Of a DNA stretch of 64,000 nucleotides, positions 53,486 through 62,284 are shown piece by piece. Where the stretch lies: NCBI GenBank assembly GCA_963742405.1, contig CAVUMB010000005.1, positions 124,001 through 188,000 of the forward strand, given 5' to 3'. The stretch's first letter is position 1. Every line of letters begins with the position of its first letter. The DNA comes from JAGVSR01 sp963742405 (lineage in GTDB: Bacteria > Pseudomonadota > Alphaproteobacteria > Rhizobiales > Hyphomicrobiaceae). A model generated the notes under the pieces. It was not told where the DNA came from. It did not search any database and saw nothing but the letters and a program-made list of their open reading frames with translations. The translations under genes and the position numbers were made by a program.

Positions 53486-53981
53486 GGCTGCGCCGGATTT
53501 TGATGCCCTGATCGGCATCGGCTCCAACGTCGGTGATAAGGCCGGTAACATCACCCGCGCCATAGAACTGCTTTGTCGAGACGGAACAGTACGTCTCGTC
53601 CGCGCCTCGCGTATCTACCGGTCAGAACCTTGGGGAATCGCGCAGCAGGATTGGTTTGCCAATGCTGCAATTTCAGTTGCGACTTCACATCCACCGCACG
53701 ATCTCTTGCGCCGCTGTCTGGCCGTCGAAGATGAAATGGGCCGCGTTCGACAGCTGAAGTGGGGTCCACGATTGATTGACGTCGACGTCCTGACTTATCG
53801 CAGCGAAACAATCAACGCGCCGGATTTGAAGCTGCCGCATCCCTACATCGAGCAGCGCTCCTTCGTCCTGGTACCGCTGCTTGATATTGCTCCCAATGCT
53901 ATCGTTCGGGGACGAACGGTGACAGAATTGGCGGCCGCAATCAAAACTGATGATTGCGGCCCCTGGCCCGACGGCGAGTGA
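53478..53981 (+). CDS. folK: hydroxymethyldihydropterin pyrophosphokinase
   Basis: Activates 6-hydroxymethyl-dihydropterin with ATP; its product is the pterin donor for folate and probably also for H4MPT. The 167-residue protein has ALIGIGSNVGDKAGNI, YRSEPWG, FANAAI, WGPRLIDVDVLTY and LPHPYIEQRSFVLVPL. The ATG at 53478 overlaps the previous stop; earlier in-frame starts at 53463 and 53469 are possible. No folP or folB is adjacent. Confidence 0.93.
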   Translation: MTKAAPDFDALIGIGSNVGDKAGNITRAIELLCRDGTVRLVRASRIYRSEPWGIAQQDWFANAAISVATSHPPHDLLRRCLAVEDEMGRVRQLKWGPRLIDVDVLTYRSETINAPDLKLPHPYIEQRSFVLVPLLDIAPNAIVRGRTVTELAAAIKTDDCGPWPDGE

Positions 53982-53987
53982 CCCGAG

Positions 53988-54941
53988 CTACGTCCGCCTT
54001 AGTCCACCAAGACCCAATCGTGCCGCCGTGACGGTGGGATCAACCACACCAGCATGACCACCAAACCAAGCCGCCACCGCGCCGAGGATCAGCGCCAGCG
54101 CTGCCCAGAAAGATCCTGTCGAAACCGTTTCGCGCGTGCGTTCGGCGGCCGCAGTCGCCTCCTGCCGTGTCGTCTCGACGACCCGACGGTACTGACTTTC
54201 ATACTGCGCAATCTGCGCCCGCGCTTGATCGGTGGTGATATTCTGAGCTTTGGCCAGCGCGTCCGCCGCACGAGTACGGGCTTGCTCCGCCTGCGCTGGA
54301 TCACTGGTCAACGCCGATTTAACTGCTGCCACAGCTGCATCACGCACCGCAGCCGGATCCTGTCCCGCACCACGGACACTGCGTTCAATGGAAGCAAACG
54401 GGTCCGCCGCCTGTGCAATCGACGGTGCCGCCACCTGCGCTGCAGTCTGCATGGCGCCGCCGGCCGTTTGCGCCATGGTTCCGGCGGCTGAGGTGGCAGC
54501 CGACGTTGCCGTGCCGACGATGGCGCCGGCTGTGGAACTGATGACGTAGAAGACAGCCAGCGTCGTGAAGGCCCAACTCGTCAAGCCGTGCCAACCAGCT
54601 GTCGTTGTCTTGGGCGAGCCGGATAGTCGGCCGGCGGCGATGCCACCGAGAAAGGCCGCAACGATGCCGGAAATGGCCCACCAAGCGGCCGCGGTCATAG
54701 AAAATGTCTCGGCCGACGGATTGTCGGTGGCCGCAACACTGAATGAGGCAAGTCCCAAAGCAAGACCGAGCATGTTGAGGATGAGCTGGGCCGACAGCGC
54801 CAGTGCAGCGCCTGCAATGACCGCACCCCAATTGATCTCGTTGATCAAAATCGTTCGGGCATCATCTTCGACGGTCGTTGCCATTACGTCGGGCGTAGTG
54901 GAACCGCTTCGGTTGGGACGTGCGTCGCTGGTGGTCACCAT
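53988..54941 (-). CDS. hypothetical membrane protein with central coiled-coil/Ala-rich region
   Basis: A 317-residue protein. Three hydrophobic spans in the first half (around ALALSAQLILNMLGLALGL, AWWAISGIVAAFLGGIAAG and a segment before STAGAIVG) are followed by a long Ala/Thr/Gln-rich periplasmic or cytoplasmic helix region (~160-285) and a final span (FWAALALILGAVAAWFGG). GCGGAG precedes the ATG at 54941. The fold resembles stress-associated YrvJ-like PhnA-neighbour proteins only loosely; function unknown. Confidence 0.65.
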   Translation of the reverse strand: MVTTSDARPNRSGSTTPDVMATTVEDDARTILINEINWGAVIAGAALALSAQLILNMLGLALGLASFSVAATDNPSAETFSMTAAAWWAISGIVAAFLGGIAAGRLSGSPKTTTAGWHGLTSWAFTTLAVFYVISSTAGAIVGTATSAATSAAGTMAQTAGGAMQTAAQVAAPSIAQAADPFASIERSVRGAGQDPAAVRDAAVAAVKSALTSDPAQAEQARTRAADALAKAQNITTDQARAQIAQYESQYRRVVETTRQEATAAAERTRETVSTGSFWAALALILGAVAAWFGGHAGVVDPTVTAARLGLGGLRRT

Positions 54942-55020
54942 GTTCAATCTCCGCTCTGCGATGGGGCGGATCAAGGAACCACGATGCTCAGGCTTAGTTC
55001 CGGCGTTGTATAGAAACAAA

Positions 55021-55056
55021 GAAGAAAACCGCCGCCGGAGAACTCCGGCGGCGGTT
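55021..55056 (-). terminator. rho-independent terminator of the cytochrome c2-like gene
   Basis: AACCGCCGCCGGAG and CTCCGGCGGCGGTT form a perfect 14-bp stem with a two-base apex, followed on the minus strand by TTTTCTTC, 26 bases after the stop. Confidence 0.85.
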
Positions 55057-55082
55057 CAAAAACCAAACATCAGTTCGAAAGC

Positions 55083-55451
55083 TTACTTCTTGCACTCGCT
55101 CTTGATGTACGCGAGCAGGTTGGCGCGATCCGTCGGATCCTTCACGCCGGCCGGGAAAATCATCTTGTTGCCCGGAATCACCTTGTCGTCGGCTTCCATC
55201 CACGACAGAAGCTTGGCGTCGTCCCAGGTAAAACCGGCTTTCTTTACTGCATCCGAATAGCCAGCGTAGCCTTCGGCGGTTCCAACCGGACGACCGTCAA
55301 CGCACTGAAGGTTCGGACCAAGACCGTTCTTGCCAATCTGATGGCAGGCGGCGCACTTCTTGAACACGGCCTTACCGGCTTCGGCATCTTGAGCCGAGGC
55401 GGTGAACGGAGCAGCCAGGATCAGTCCGGCCGCGATAACCCACTTCATCAT
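55083..55451 (-). CDS. cytochrome c2-like class I cytochrome c
   Basis: Periplasmic electron carrier, 122 residues. Signal peptide MMKWVIAAGLILAAPFTASA, heme motif CAACH near residue 34 and the distal Met in GNKMIF. The region GLGPNLQCVDGRPVG carries an additional Cys where relatives have LNGVFGR-type residues; a second Cys is near the C-terminus (SECKK), so a disulfide is possible. Position beside the pqq operon fits a carrier between methanol dehydrogenase cytochrome and oxidase, but the genes are transcribed separately. GGGAGG precedes the ATG. Confidence 0.9.
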   Translation of the reverse strand: MMKWVIAAGLILAAPFTASAQDAEAGKAVFKKCAACHQIGKNGLGPNLQCVDGRPVGTAEGYAGYSDAVKKAGFTWDDAKLLSWMEADDKVIPGNKMIFPAGVKDPTDRANLLAYIKSECKK

Positions 55452-55675
55452 TTGCACTTCCTCCCGAACGTGGCACGGTAACCTTTGTTGACGGTCCGTG
55501 GAGCCACTTTTTGCGACTCTAGCTGTTACATTGCCAAAGTCCACCTGAACCCCGGGTGAATATGTTCCCGCGGCTCGGTGAAACATCTACGCCCGGAAAG
55601 GCGAAGAAGATTTCAGCCGGCGCGTGTTTTACACCGAGAGTGTTAGGTCTGCCAGTGGGATTAAACGCCCGGGTT

Positions 55676-56836
55676 TTAAGTGCCTCCAACCGTCACCTTT
55701 GCGGCGCCGACCCGGCGATACACGAATTCCGGGGCAACCGAATGGCTCTCGACCTCCGCCACCTTGGCCCATTCTTCGTGCATCGGAGAAAGAGAGCAAG
55801 CAGGGTCGGTATTCGTGGCATCGCCCGTCAGCGCGAAAGCCTGGCAGCGGCAGCCACCGAAGTCGACTTCCTTGCGCGGGCAGGACCGGCACGGCTCCTT
55901 CATCCAGTCCGTGCCGCGATACTTATTGAAAGCATCGCCGTTGAGCCAGATATCCGCGAGCCTGCGATCCTTCACGTTATCGAACTGAAGGTGTGTGATC
56001 GATTCGGCGGCATGGCACGGCAATACGCGACCGGACGGCGTGACGTTGAGGATCTGCTTGGCCCACCCGCCCATGCACGGCTTGGGAAATTTGGCATAAT
56101 AGTCGGGCACGACCATATCGATGACGATGATGCCCTTGTACGCTTCGCGCGCCCGTTCGACTTGCTTGGCGGCCGTCATGAAACTCTCGCGCGTCGGCAT
56201 GAGCGTCGAGCGGTTGAGGAGGGCCCAGGCGTAATACTGCACGTGTGCAATCTCGATGCGCCCGGCCCCACACTCGATCGCAAACTCGATCATTCGCGGC
56301 ACATTGTGAATGTTCTGACGGTGAATGGGCGCATTGATCGTCAAAGCCATCCCGGCTTCTTTCGCCCACTGCGAGACTTCGATCTTTTTGGCAAGCCCAC
56401 CCTTGTAGGCCGAAATGCGATCCGCGTTATCCGAATCCACATCCTGAATTGAAAGTTGCACGTGATCGAGCCCGATCTCGGCCAACTTCATCATCCGCTC
56501 GCGACTGAGCGTGACGCCAGCGGTAATGAGATTTGTGTAAAGCCCTGCCTTGACCGCCGCTTCGAGAATGTCCTCCAGGTCCTTACGGACTGTCGGTTCG
56601 CCGCCGGAAAGGTGGACCTGCAAGATGCCAAGCTCGCCCGCCTGGCGCATGACATCTTGCCATTCTGCTGTGGTCAATTCCGTGCCGACCCGCTCCAAAT
56701 CCGTAGGGTTGGAGCAGTAAGGGCACTGCAAGGGACAACGATGCGTTAACTCGCACAACATGCCGACCGGTGCACGGGCACACGACGGATCGACGGCGCT
56801 AACATTTGACGCTTCGACGGGGATGACCTCGTTCAT
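55676..56836 (-). CDS. pqqE: PQQ biosynthesis radical SAM enzyme PqqE
   Basis: Forms the Glu-Tyr carbon-carbon bond in PqqA. The 386-residue protein has the radical-SAM cluster C34-x3-C38-x2-C41 and a SPASM domain with Cys-rich segments (CMGGWAKQ, LPCHAAES, CRSCPRKEVDFGGCRCQAF). Last gene of pqqABCDE; 13 bases separate it from pqqD. Confidence 0.97.
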   Translation of the reverse strand: MNEVIPVEASNVSAVDPSCARAPVGMLCELTHRCPLQCPYCSNPTDLERVGTELTTAEWQDVMRQAGELGILQVHLSGGEPTVRKDLEDILEAAVKAGLYTNLITAGVTLSRERMMKLAEIGLDHVQLSIQDVDSDNADRISAYKGGLAKKIEVSQWAKEAGMALTINAPIHRQNIHNVPRMIEFAIECGAGRIEIAHVQYYAWALLNRSTLMPTRESFMTAAKQVERAREAYKGIIVIDMVVPDYYAKFPKPCMGGWAKQILNVTPSGRVLPCHAAESITHLQFDNVKDRRLADIWLNGDAFNKYRGTDWMKEPCRSCPRKEVDFGGCRCQAFALTGDATNTDPACSLSPMHEEWAKVAEVESHSVAPEFVYRRVGAAKVTVGGT

Positions 56837-56849
56837 GGCTTCGCTCCGC

Positions 56850-57176
56850 TTATTGTTGGGACGGTTCGCCGGCGTTCAGCACGCCTTTGTCAGCGAGGTC
56901 CTGCAGCATGTCGATGATGTCGTTCAAGATGAGGTCGACCGGGGCCTTGTACTCGTCGGCCAGCACGCCGGCGATGTCCGCAACCGACCGCTCTCCATCG
57001 CACTGTTGCAGCACGGCGACCGCGATGTCGTCAGGGTTGAACACGCGCTCGGGCGCCAGGAGGATCCACCGGCCCCGACCGGCATCGTGCCGCATTTTTA
57101 CGAAACGCGGCAGGCTCGGACGGCACGCGCCCGTTATCAATGTTCGCTCGCGCTTGGCGTACTGACCCAAACTCAT
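56850..57176 (-). CDS. pqqD: PQQ biosynthesis peptide chaperone PqqD
   Basis: Binds PqqA and presents it to PqqE. The 108-residue protein carries the RiPP recognition-element fold: PRFVKMRHDAGRGRWILLAP, ERVFNPDDIAVAVLQQCDG, IIDMLQDLADKGVL. The start overlaps the pqqC stop (ATGA). The first ~15 residues exceed the shortest homologues. Confidence 0.95.
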   Translation of the reverse strand: MSLGQYAKRERTLITGACRPSLPRFVKMRHDAGRGRWILLAPERVFNPDDIAVAVLQQCDGERSVADIAGVLADEYKAPVDLILNDIIDMLQDLADKGVLNAGEPSQQ

Positions 57177-57946
57177 GTGCCGAGATCCTCAGGCTGCCAC
57201 GCACCGGGCGGCACGTTGCCGTTGATGTAGGCATGATGGAGCGCGTCAAGCTGCACCCAAAGAACATTGCACTTGAACCGCACGGCATCGACGCAGGCTT
57301 CCTGTTCAGCCCGTGTGACGGCATGCTGCTTGATGTAGTTCAGCGCAAAATCGGCGTCAGCCGGCGCCTGCACCAGCCGCTTCTTGAAATATCCCATCAC
57401 CGTGTCGTTAATGAAATCATAGCCTTCCAGCATGCCGGCGATGCGCTCCTTATGAATCTTGGGCGCAAAGAGTTCCGTCAGCGAGGAGGCAACCGCTATG
57501 GTCAGCGGCTGTTCACGAACGAACGTCACGTAGGCTTCGACGGCAAACCGCGTCGCTGGCAGGGCACCGCGCATCGACTGGACGTACGCGCGCTCAAGCC
57601 CGAGCGCGTCGGTCAGTACGAGCCAGCGTTCAATGCCGCCGTTGTCATCGCCGTAGCCGTCGTGTTCGAGGACGCGATGCATCCATTCCCGGCGAAGCTC
57701 GCGGTCCAGTGTCCGGCTGATGAGTGCCGCATCCTTCCGCGGCACGGCTGATTGGTAGCAGTAGCGGTTCAACGCCCAGGCCGCTACTTGGCTCTTTTTC
57801 AGCTTGCCGCCGTGCAATAGCTTATGGAACGGGTGTTTGTCATGATAGCGCTCCGCGCCTACCGCCTGGATAGCGGCCTCGAATTCATCCGCAGACCAGA
57901 GGCGATTGTCGGTACGGGCGGTGCCTTTCAGATGGACGTCCGTCAT
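57173..57946 (-). CDS. pqqC: pyrroloquinoline-quinone synthase PqqC
   Basis: Cofactor-free oxidase that closes the ring in the final eight-electron oxidation to PQQ. The 257-residue protein has the family segments RYHDKHPFHKLLHGGKL, ALNRYCYQSAVPRKDAALIS and HRVLEHDGYGDDNGGIERWL. Start and stop overlap the pqqB stop and pqqD start, showing tight translational coupling. Confidence 0.97.
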   Translation of the reverse strand: MTDVHLKGTARTDNRLWSADEFEAAIQAVGAERYHDKHPFHKLLHGGKLKKSQVAAWALNRYCYQSAVPRKDAALISRTLDRELRREWMHRVLEHDGYGDDNGGIERWLVLTDALGLERAYVQSMRGALPATRFAVEAYVTFVREQPLTIAVASSLTELFAPKIHKERIAGMLEGYDFINDTVMGYFKKRLVQAPADADFALNYIKQHAVTRAEQEACVDAVRFKCNVLWVQLDALHHAYINGNVPPGAWQPEDLGT

Positions 57947-58875
57947 ATGTTGATCTCCATTCCGTCGAAGCCAACTTCCCAGCCGGCCTTTTCAGCCACT
58001 TTACGCTCTGGGGAATGATCGTCGAGCACGGGGTTGGAATTGTTGATGTGCACGTAGATCTTTCGCGCCACATCCAGGTCCTTGAAAGCGGCAATCGAAC
58101 CATTGGACCCGGATATCGAGATATGTCCCATCCGTGCGCCCGTTTTGTTCAGCAGTCCCTGCCGGATCATTTCGTCGTCGGTATAGAGCGTGCCGTCGAA
58201 GAATAAGAGAGGAGCGCCCTTGAGGCGGTTGGCGAGTGGCGGATCGACCTCTGCGCATCCCGGCACGTAATAGAAAAAGCGTCCGCTGGCCGTCTCGGTC
58301 ACCTTGAGCCCGATGGTGTCACCATCACGGCTGCCGAACGACTTCCCATCCGCCTTGTCCTCGAGAAACAAGGCGATCTTGCCCGGCACGGCGAATGCTT
58401 CGACGGTCAGTCCCAGATCGTCGCCGTGATCTTCGAGAGCCACCGGCTTGTCGAGCGGCAACTCAATTCGCGGCACGATTTCTGGATTGCAGACATTGAA
58501 GACCGAATTGGCGTGGATCGTCTTCAACACGCGGTCGGACCCATAGATCGTGAACGGCGTGCCTTCCCTTAAGTTGATGAGGCCGATGATGTGATCGACA
58601 TCCGCGTTGGTAACGATGACTGCCTTGATCGGCGAATTGCGTAAAGACCCCTTCGGATCTGGCCATAGGGCGGGGGTAGCGGCTAGCTGTTGGCGCAGAT
58701 CCGGGGAGCAATTCAGGAGCACCCAACGTCGACCGTCTGCGGAAACCGCGAGTGACGACTGTGTGCGAGGCGCAAATCCCGGCTGTCCGCTGCGCGCACT
58801 GGCGCTCATCGGCCCATTACAATTCCATTGCGGAAATCCGCCGCCGGCGGATGCCCCGAGCACCTTTATCAACAT
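57943..58875 (-). CDS. pqqB: PQQ biosynthesis protein PqqB
   Basis: Metallo-beta-lactamase-fold hydroxylase acting on the PqqA-derived diamino acid. The 310-residue protein shows LGASAGGGFPQWNCNGPMS, TNADVDHIIGLINLREG (metal site region) and HINNSNPVLDDHSPE near the C-terminus. The ATG at 58875 matches the usual N-terminus MLIKVLGAS. The 124-base gap to pqqA contains a hairpin. Confidence 0.96.
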   Translation of the reverse strand: MLIKVLGASAGGGFPQWNCNGPMSASARSGQPGFAPRTQSSLAVSADGRRWVLLNCSPDLRQQLAATPALWPDPKGSLRNSPIKAVIVTNADVDHIIGLINLREGTPFTIYGSDRVLKTIHANSVFNVCNPEIVPRIELPLDKPVALEDHGDDLGLTVEAFAVPGKIALFLEDKADGKSFGSRDGDTIGLKVTETASGRFFYYVPGCAEVDPPLANRLKGAPLLFFDGTLYTDDEMIRQGLLNKTGARMGHISISGSNGSIAAFKDLDVARKIYVHINNSNPVLDDHSPERKVAEKAGWEVGFDGMEINI

Positions 58876-58923
58876 GATGTCCTGGCAGGCTTGAGAGGCG
58901 CCGCTAGAGCGCGCAAACGACCA

Positions 58924-58945
58924 CGGCGGCCACATCTGGCCGCCG
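58924..58945 (-). promoter_or_regulatory. hairpin between pqqA and pqqB
   Basis: CGGCGGCC and GGCCGCCG form an 8-bp stem with a 6-base loop in the pqqA-pqqB gap. No clean T-run follows on the minus strand. In Methylobacterium pqqA transcript exceeds that of downstream genes; a stabilising or attenuating hairpin in this gap would fit, but is unproven here. Confidence 0.5.
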
Positions 58946-58999
58946 CGTCAGCTTAAGCCCGTGCCGCGCTCAGCGAAGCACAGGCCGCACATCCAGAAT

Positions 59000-59089
59000 T
59001 TAGATGACGTCGATCTCTGCCGGCAGGTACGAGGTCACTTCGAGGCCGACTTCTTGCTCGCGTACGGCGGGTTTGGTCCAGGTCTTCAT
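59000..59089 (-). CDS. pqqA: PQQ precursor peptide PqqA
   Basis: Ribosomal precursor of PQQ, 29 residues starting MKTWTKPAVREQEVGLEV. The Glu and Tyr that are joined to form the cofactor are E17 and Y21 in the ExxxY motif. GGAGG precedes the ATG. First gene of the operon. Confidence 0.96.
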   Translation of the reverse strand: MKTWTKPAVREQEVGLEVTSYLPAEIDVI

Positions 59090-59629
59090 GATGATGTCCT
59101 CCAAAGACAGTATGGTTGGTTTTTTGTCGTTTCGTTGGCCCCACCCGAGGGGTCCCGGCACAGCAGGGTCTCCCGCCCTGGCCACTCCGGAAATTGGCTT
59201 CGCGCCAATCTCGATAAGTTCTAAGAACACGATCGAACCACGACCTTCAAGTCACTTGGAGTCACGAAAGCGTGTGGCCTAACAGAACTTTAGCTGCCGA
59301 TAAGGCAAGCTTGGCGAAGATCGGAATTGCAACTGTCCCGCTCCGCTCTTTCTAACCGGGCCGCAAACCAAGCAATTCTAAGTTTCGCGCAAAAAAGACC
59401 CAGGATAATGCCAACAAAGCGAAATATTATTCTAACTAAGGCGCTATCATGTTTTCACTTGAAGCATGATTTTGCTATGCTATTGTCCTTCGCCACGCGG
59501 CCGCGGACGCAGCGCAGCTCCGGTTTTGCGAGCGCGGGCGGAATGCAGGTGGGTTCGGTCATACTAGCCGTCGCAGGACAGCGTCCAAGCGGTGGCCAAG
59601 ATCGGTGCGGCCACTTCAGAGAGGTGCCA
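59090..59629. other. 540-base divergent intergenic region between pqqA and cobA
   Basis: Holds the leader of pqqA on the left and the promoter of the sulfite-reduction genes on the right. It is AT-rich for this genome. Features: an ATTGGC-5-GCCAAT hairpin at 59193-59209, a perfect palindrome GTTCTAAGAAC at 59218-59228, and TTCTAA again at 59350-59355, 59376-59381 and 59430-59435. No credible gene. Confidence 0.5.
59459..59486 (+). promoter_or_regulatory. candidate promoter of cobA-cysJI
   Basis: TTGAAG (59459-59464) and TATTGT (59481-59486) are separated by 16 bases, upstream of cobA by about 145 bases. It is the best -35/-10 match in the AT-rich gap. The TTCTAA copy at 59430 lies just upstream, where an activator could bind. 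Confidence 0.35.
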
Positions 59630-60469
59630 ATGACAGGATTTCATGCGGTAGGTGCGATGGCACCAGGCCGCGTTCAATTGATCGGCTGCGGTCCCGGCAA
59701 CGCCGACCTGCTGACCTTGCGCGCTGCCCGCCGTATCGCGGAGGCGGACGTACTGGTCGTCGATCGTCTGGTCGGCGATGATGTTCTGACCCATGCGCGC
59801 GCCGATGCGATCGTGATCCCGGTCGGCAAGGAAGCGGGTGGTCCGTCGACGTCGCAAGATGAAATCAACCGCATTCTCGTTCGCGAAGCATTGAAAGGTC
59901 TGGTCGTCGCTCGGCTCAAAGGCGGCGACGGCTTCGTCTTCGGCCGTGCCGCGGAAGAAATTGCCGCTGTCCGCGCCGCCGGCATCGAGGTTGAGATCGT
60001 GCCGGGCATCACCGCCGCGCACGCCTGCGCGGCGAGCATCGCACTGCCGCTGACGCTTCGCGAGAGCGTGCGCCAGTTTTCGCTCGTCACAGGCGCCACG
60101 GCTGACGGTGACATAGTTCTCGACTGGACCGCGCTGGCCGCACCGCATCAAGCTTTTGCCATCTACATGGGTGTCCGCACAGCTCGCACGTTGCGTCAGA
60201 AATTGCTTGCCGCCGGGGCGTTGCCGTCCATGCCAATTGTTGTTGTCGAGAATGGCACGCGCGAAAGCGAACGCGCCGTCGCGACCACGCTCGCCGATCT
60301 CACCGACGCAATTCTCGCATTCGGCATTCGTGGCCCCGCTATTATCTTTGGTAATCTGGCGTGGAACGAGGCCAACCTAACGATGCCGGACAAGGTGCAC
60401 GTCTATCGCGCGTCGGCCGATCGATCGAGCGAACGGACCCAGTCCGTATCCGCCCCCGACGCCCTCTAA
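59630..60469 (+). CDS. cobA: uroporphyrinogen-III C-methyltransferase
   Basis: Methylates uroporphyrinogen III to precorrin-2 for siroheme (and B12). The 279-residue SUMT has VQLIGCGPGNADLLTLRAAR, VVDRLVGDDVL, ARLKGGDGFVFGR and EIVPGITAAHACAA. No CysG dehydrogenase domain is fused. AGAGAGG precedes the ATG at 59630. Directly upstream of cysJ, so it serves the siroheme of sulfite reductase. Confidence 0.93.
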   Translation: MTGFHAVGAMAPGRVQLIGCGPGNADLLTLRAARRIAEADVLVVDRLVGDDVLTHARADAIVIPVGKEAGGPSTSQDEINRILVREALKGLVVARLKGGDGFVFGRAAEEIAAVRAAGIEVEIVPGITAAHACAASIALPLTLRESVRQFSLVTGATADGDIVLDWTALAAPHQAFAIYMGVRTARTLRQKLLAAGALPSMPIVVVENGTRESERAVATTLADLTDAILAFGIRGPAIIFGNLAWNEANLTMPDKVHVYRASADRSSERTQSVSAPDAL

Positions 60470-60482
60470 GGAGAGAGACCTC

Positions 60483-62273
60483 GTGGCCCTGCCTCCCTTG
60501 CCCAAGAACGCGCCATTCAGCGCCGAAGATCTGGCGTTTCTCAATCAACTCGTGCAGCGCTCGACGCCGTTGCAGCGTAGCTGGCTGTCCGGGTTCCTGG
60601 CGGGCCTAGATGCGGCCCAAGGTGGCGCCGGTGCGGCGGCCGCAGTGCAAGCCGTTTCCGCTCAGCGTCCGCGCATTCCTCTGACGATTTTGTACGGCAG
60701 CGAAAGCGGCAACGCGGAAGCTCTCGCCTACAAGGCCAAGAAGACGGCTGCCAAACTCAACTGTGATGCCAAGATCGTGGACATGGGCGACATTGATGTC
60801 GCTGCGCTAGCCAAGACGAAGAATCTCGCCGTCTATGTCTCAACATGGGGTGAGGGCGATCCCCCGCAGCGCGCCGTCGACTTCTACAAAGACTTGATGA
60901 GCAACGCGGCACCGCGCCTCGACGGGGTTCGCTACGCCGTACTCTCCCTGGGCGACACCGCCTATGTGAATTTCTGCGAAACAGGTAAAAAAATCGACGC
61001 GCGTCTGACCGAACTCGGGGCGACGCGCATTCATGATCGGATCGATCTCGATCTGGACTTTGCCAAGGCCGCGGCCGTCTGGACTGATGCATTGCTGGAG
61101 AAAGTTTCTCCTGCGGTCGACAATTCGTCGGCAACGGTGGTGCATGTCGATTTCAAGGGCGTCTCGGTCGATGATGAACCGGCCGAACCGCTCTACACAG
61201 CCGAAGACCCAGCCGAAGCCGAGGTGTCCGCGATCGTCGATCTCAACGGCTCAGGTTCCACGCGCGAAACCTATCATGTCGAGCTTGCGGTTGAAGCCGA
61301 TGGTTTTGCATATGAGCCGGGCGCCGCAATCGGCGTGCTGCCGGAAAACGATCCGGCACTTGCTGCCGAAGTGGCGCGCGCGGCCGGGCTTGATGGCGAC
61401 GCAAGTCTCGTCCTCAAGCTCGCTAAGAGTTACGACATCACCACATTGTCGCGCGCCACAGTCGATGCCTATGCCAAGCTGACCGGCCGCAAAGACGTCG
61501 CCAAACTCCTCGAAAGCGATGCATTGACGAAGTTTTCGGCCGACCGCCAGTTGGTCGATCTGTTGACAGCTTACCCGGAGAAGCTGACGCAGAACCAACT
61601 TATCGGGCTGCTGCGCCCGCTGCCGGGCCGCCTTTATTCCGTCGCCTCCAGCATCAAGGCTCATCCAGGTGAAGCGCATCTTCTCATTGGAGCGGTGCGC
61701 TGGGAGAGCCACGGGCGCAAGCGCGGCGGCGTGGCTTCAACTTACTTCGCGGACCGCCGCAAAGTGGGTGACAAGGTGCGCATCTACGTCAAGCCGAATC
61801 GCCACTACGCGCTGCCCGCCGACGGCCACCGCCCGATCATCATGATCGGCGCCGGCACGGGCGTCGCGCCCTATCGCGGCTTCATCGAAGACCGCATCGA
61901 AACCGGAGCCAAGGGCAAGAGCTGGCTGTTCTTCGGCGAACGCAACTACACCAACGACTTTCTTTATCAGCTTGAATGGCAAGAGCACTTGGCGGCGGGC
62001 GCGCTGACCCGCATCGACGTCGCCTTCTCGCGGGACCAGCCGGAAAAGATCTACGTGCAGCATCGACTTTGGCAGCAGCGCCAGGACATTCTGGCCTGGC
62101 TCGAAGAGGGCGCGCATCTGTATGTGTGCGGCGATGAAAAGGGTATGGCGAAGGACGTCGACAGCACGCTCGTCAGGATCTTGGCCGAAGGTGCCAAGGG
62201 CGACGAGGACACCGGTCGCGCCAAGCTCAAAGAACTGACCAAGGCCGGCCGTTATCAGCGCGATGTGTATTGA
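60483..62273 (+). CDS. cysJ: sulfite reductase flavoprotein alpha subunit
   Basis: Transfers electrons from NADPH through FAD and FMN to CysI. The 596-residue protein has a flavodoxin domain (LTILYGSESGNAEALAYKAK near 65), an FAD domain (RLYSVASS), and a NADPH domain with MIGAGTGVAPYRGFIEDR, YVCGDEKGMAKDVD and the terminal YQRDVY. The start is a GTG after AGGAGAGAG. Middle gene of cobA-cysJ-cysI. Confidence 0.95.
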   Translation: MALPPLPKNAPFSAEDLAFLNQLVQRSTPLQRSWLSGFLAGLDAAQGGAGAAAAVQAVSAQRPRIPLTILYGSESGNAEALAYKAKKTAAKLNCDAKIVDMGDIDVAALAKTKNLAVYVSTWGEGDPPQRAVDFYKDLMSNAAPRLDGVRYAVLSLGDTAYVNFCETGKKIDARLTELGATRIHDRIDLDLDFAKAAAVWTDALLEKVSPAVDNSSATVVHVDFKGVSVDDEPAEPLYTAEDPAEAEVSAIVDLNGSGSTRETYHVELAVEADGFAYEPGAAIGVLPENDPALAAEVARAAGLDGDASLVLKLAKSYDITTLSRATVDAYAKLTGRKDVAKLLESDALTKFSADRQLVDLLTAYPEKLTQNQLIGLLRPLPGRLYSVASSIKAHPGEAHLLIGAVRWESHGRKRGGVASTYFADRRKVGDKVRIYVKPNRHYALPADGHRPIIMIGAGTGVAPYRGFIEDRIETGAKGKSWLFFGERNYTNDFLYQLEWQEHLAAGALTRIDVAFSRDQPEKIYVQHRLWQQRQDILAWLEEGAHLYVCGDEKGMAKDVDSTLVRILAEGAKGDEDTGRAKLKELTKAGRYQRDVY

Positions 62274-62284
62274 GCGAGATCGAC

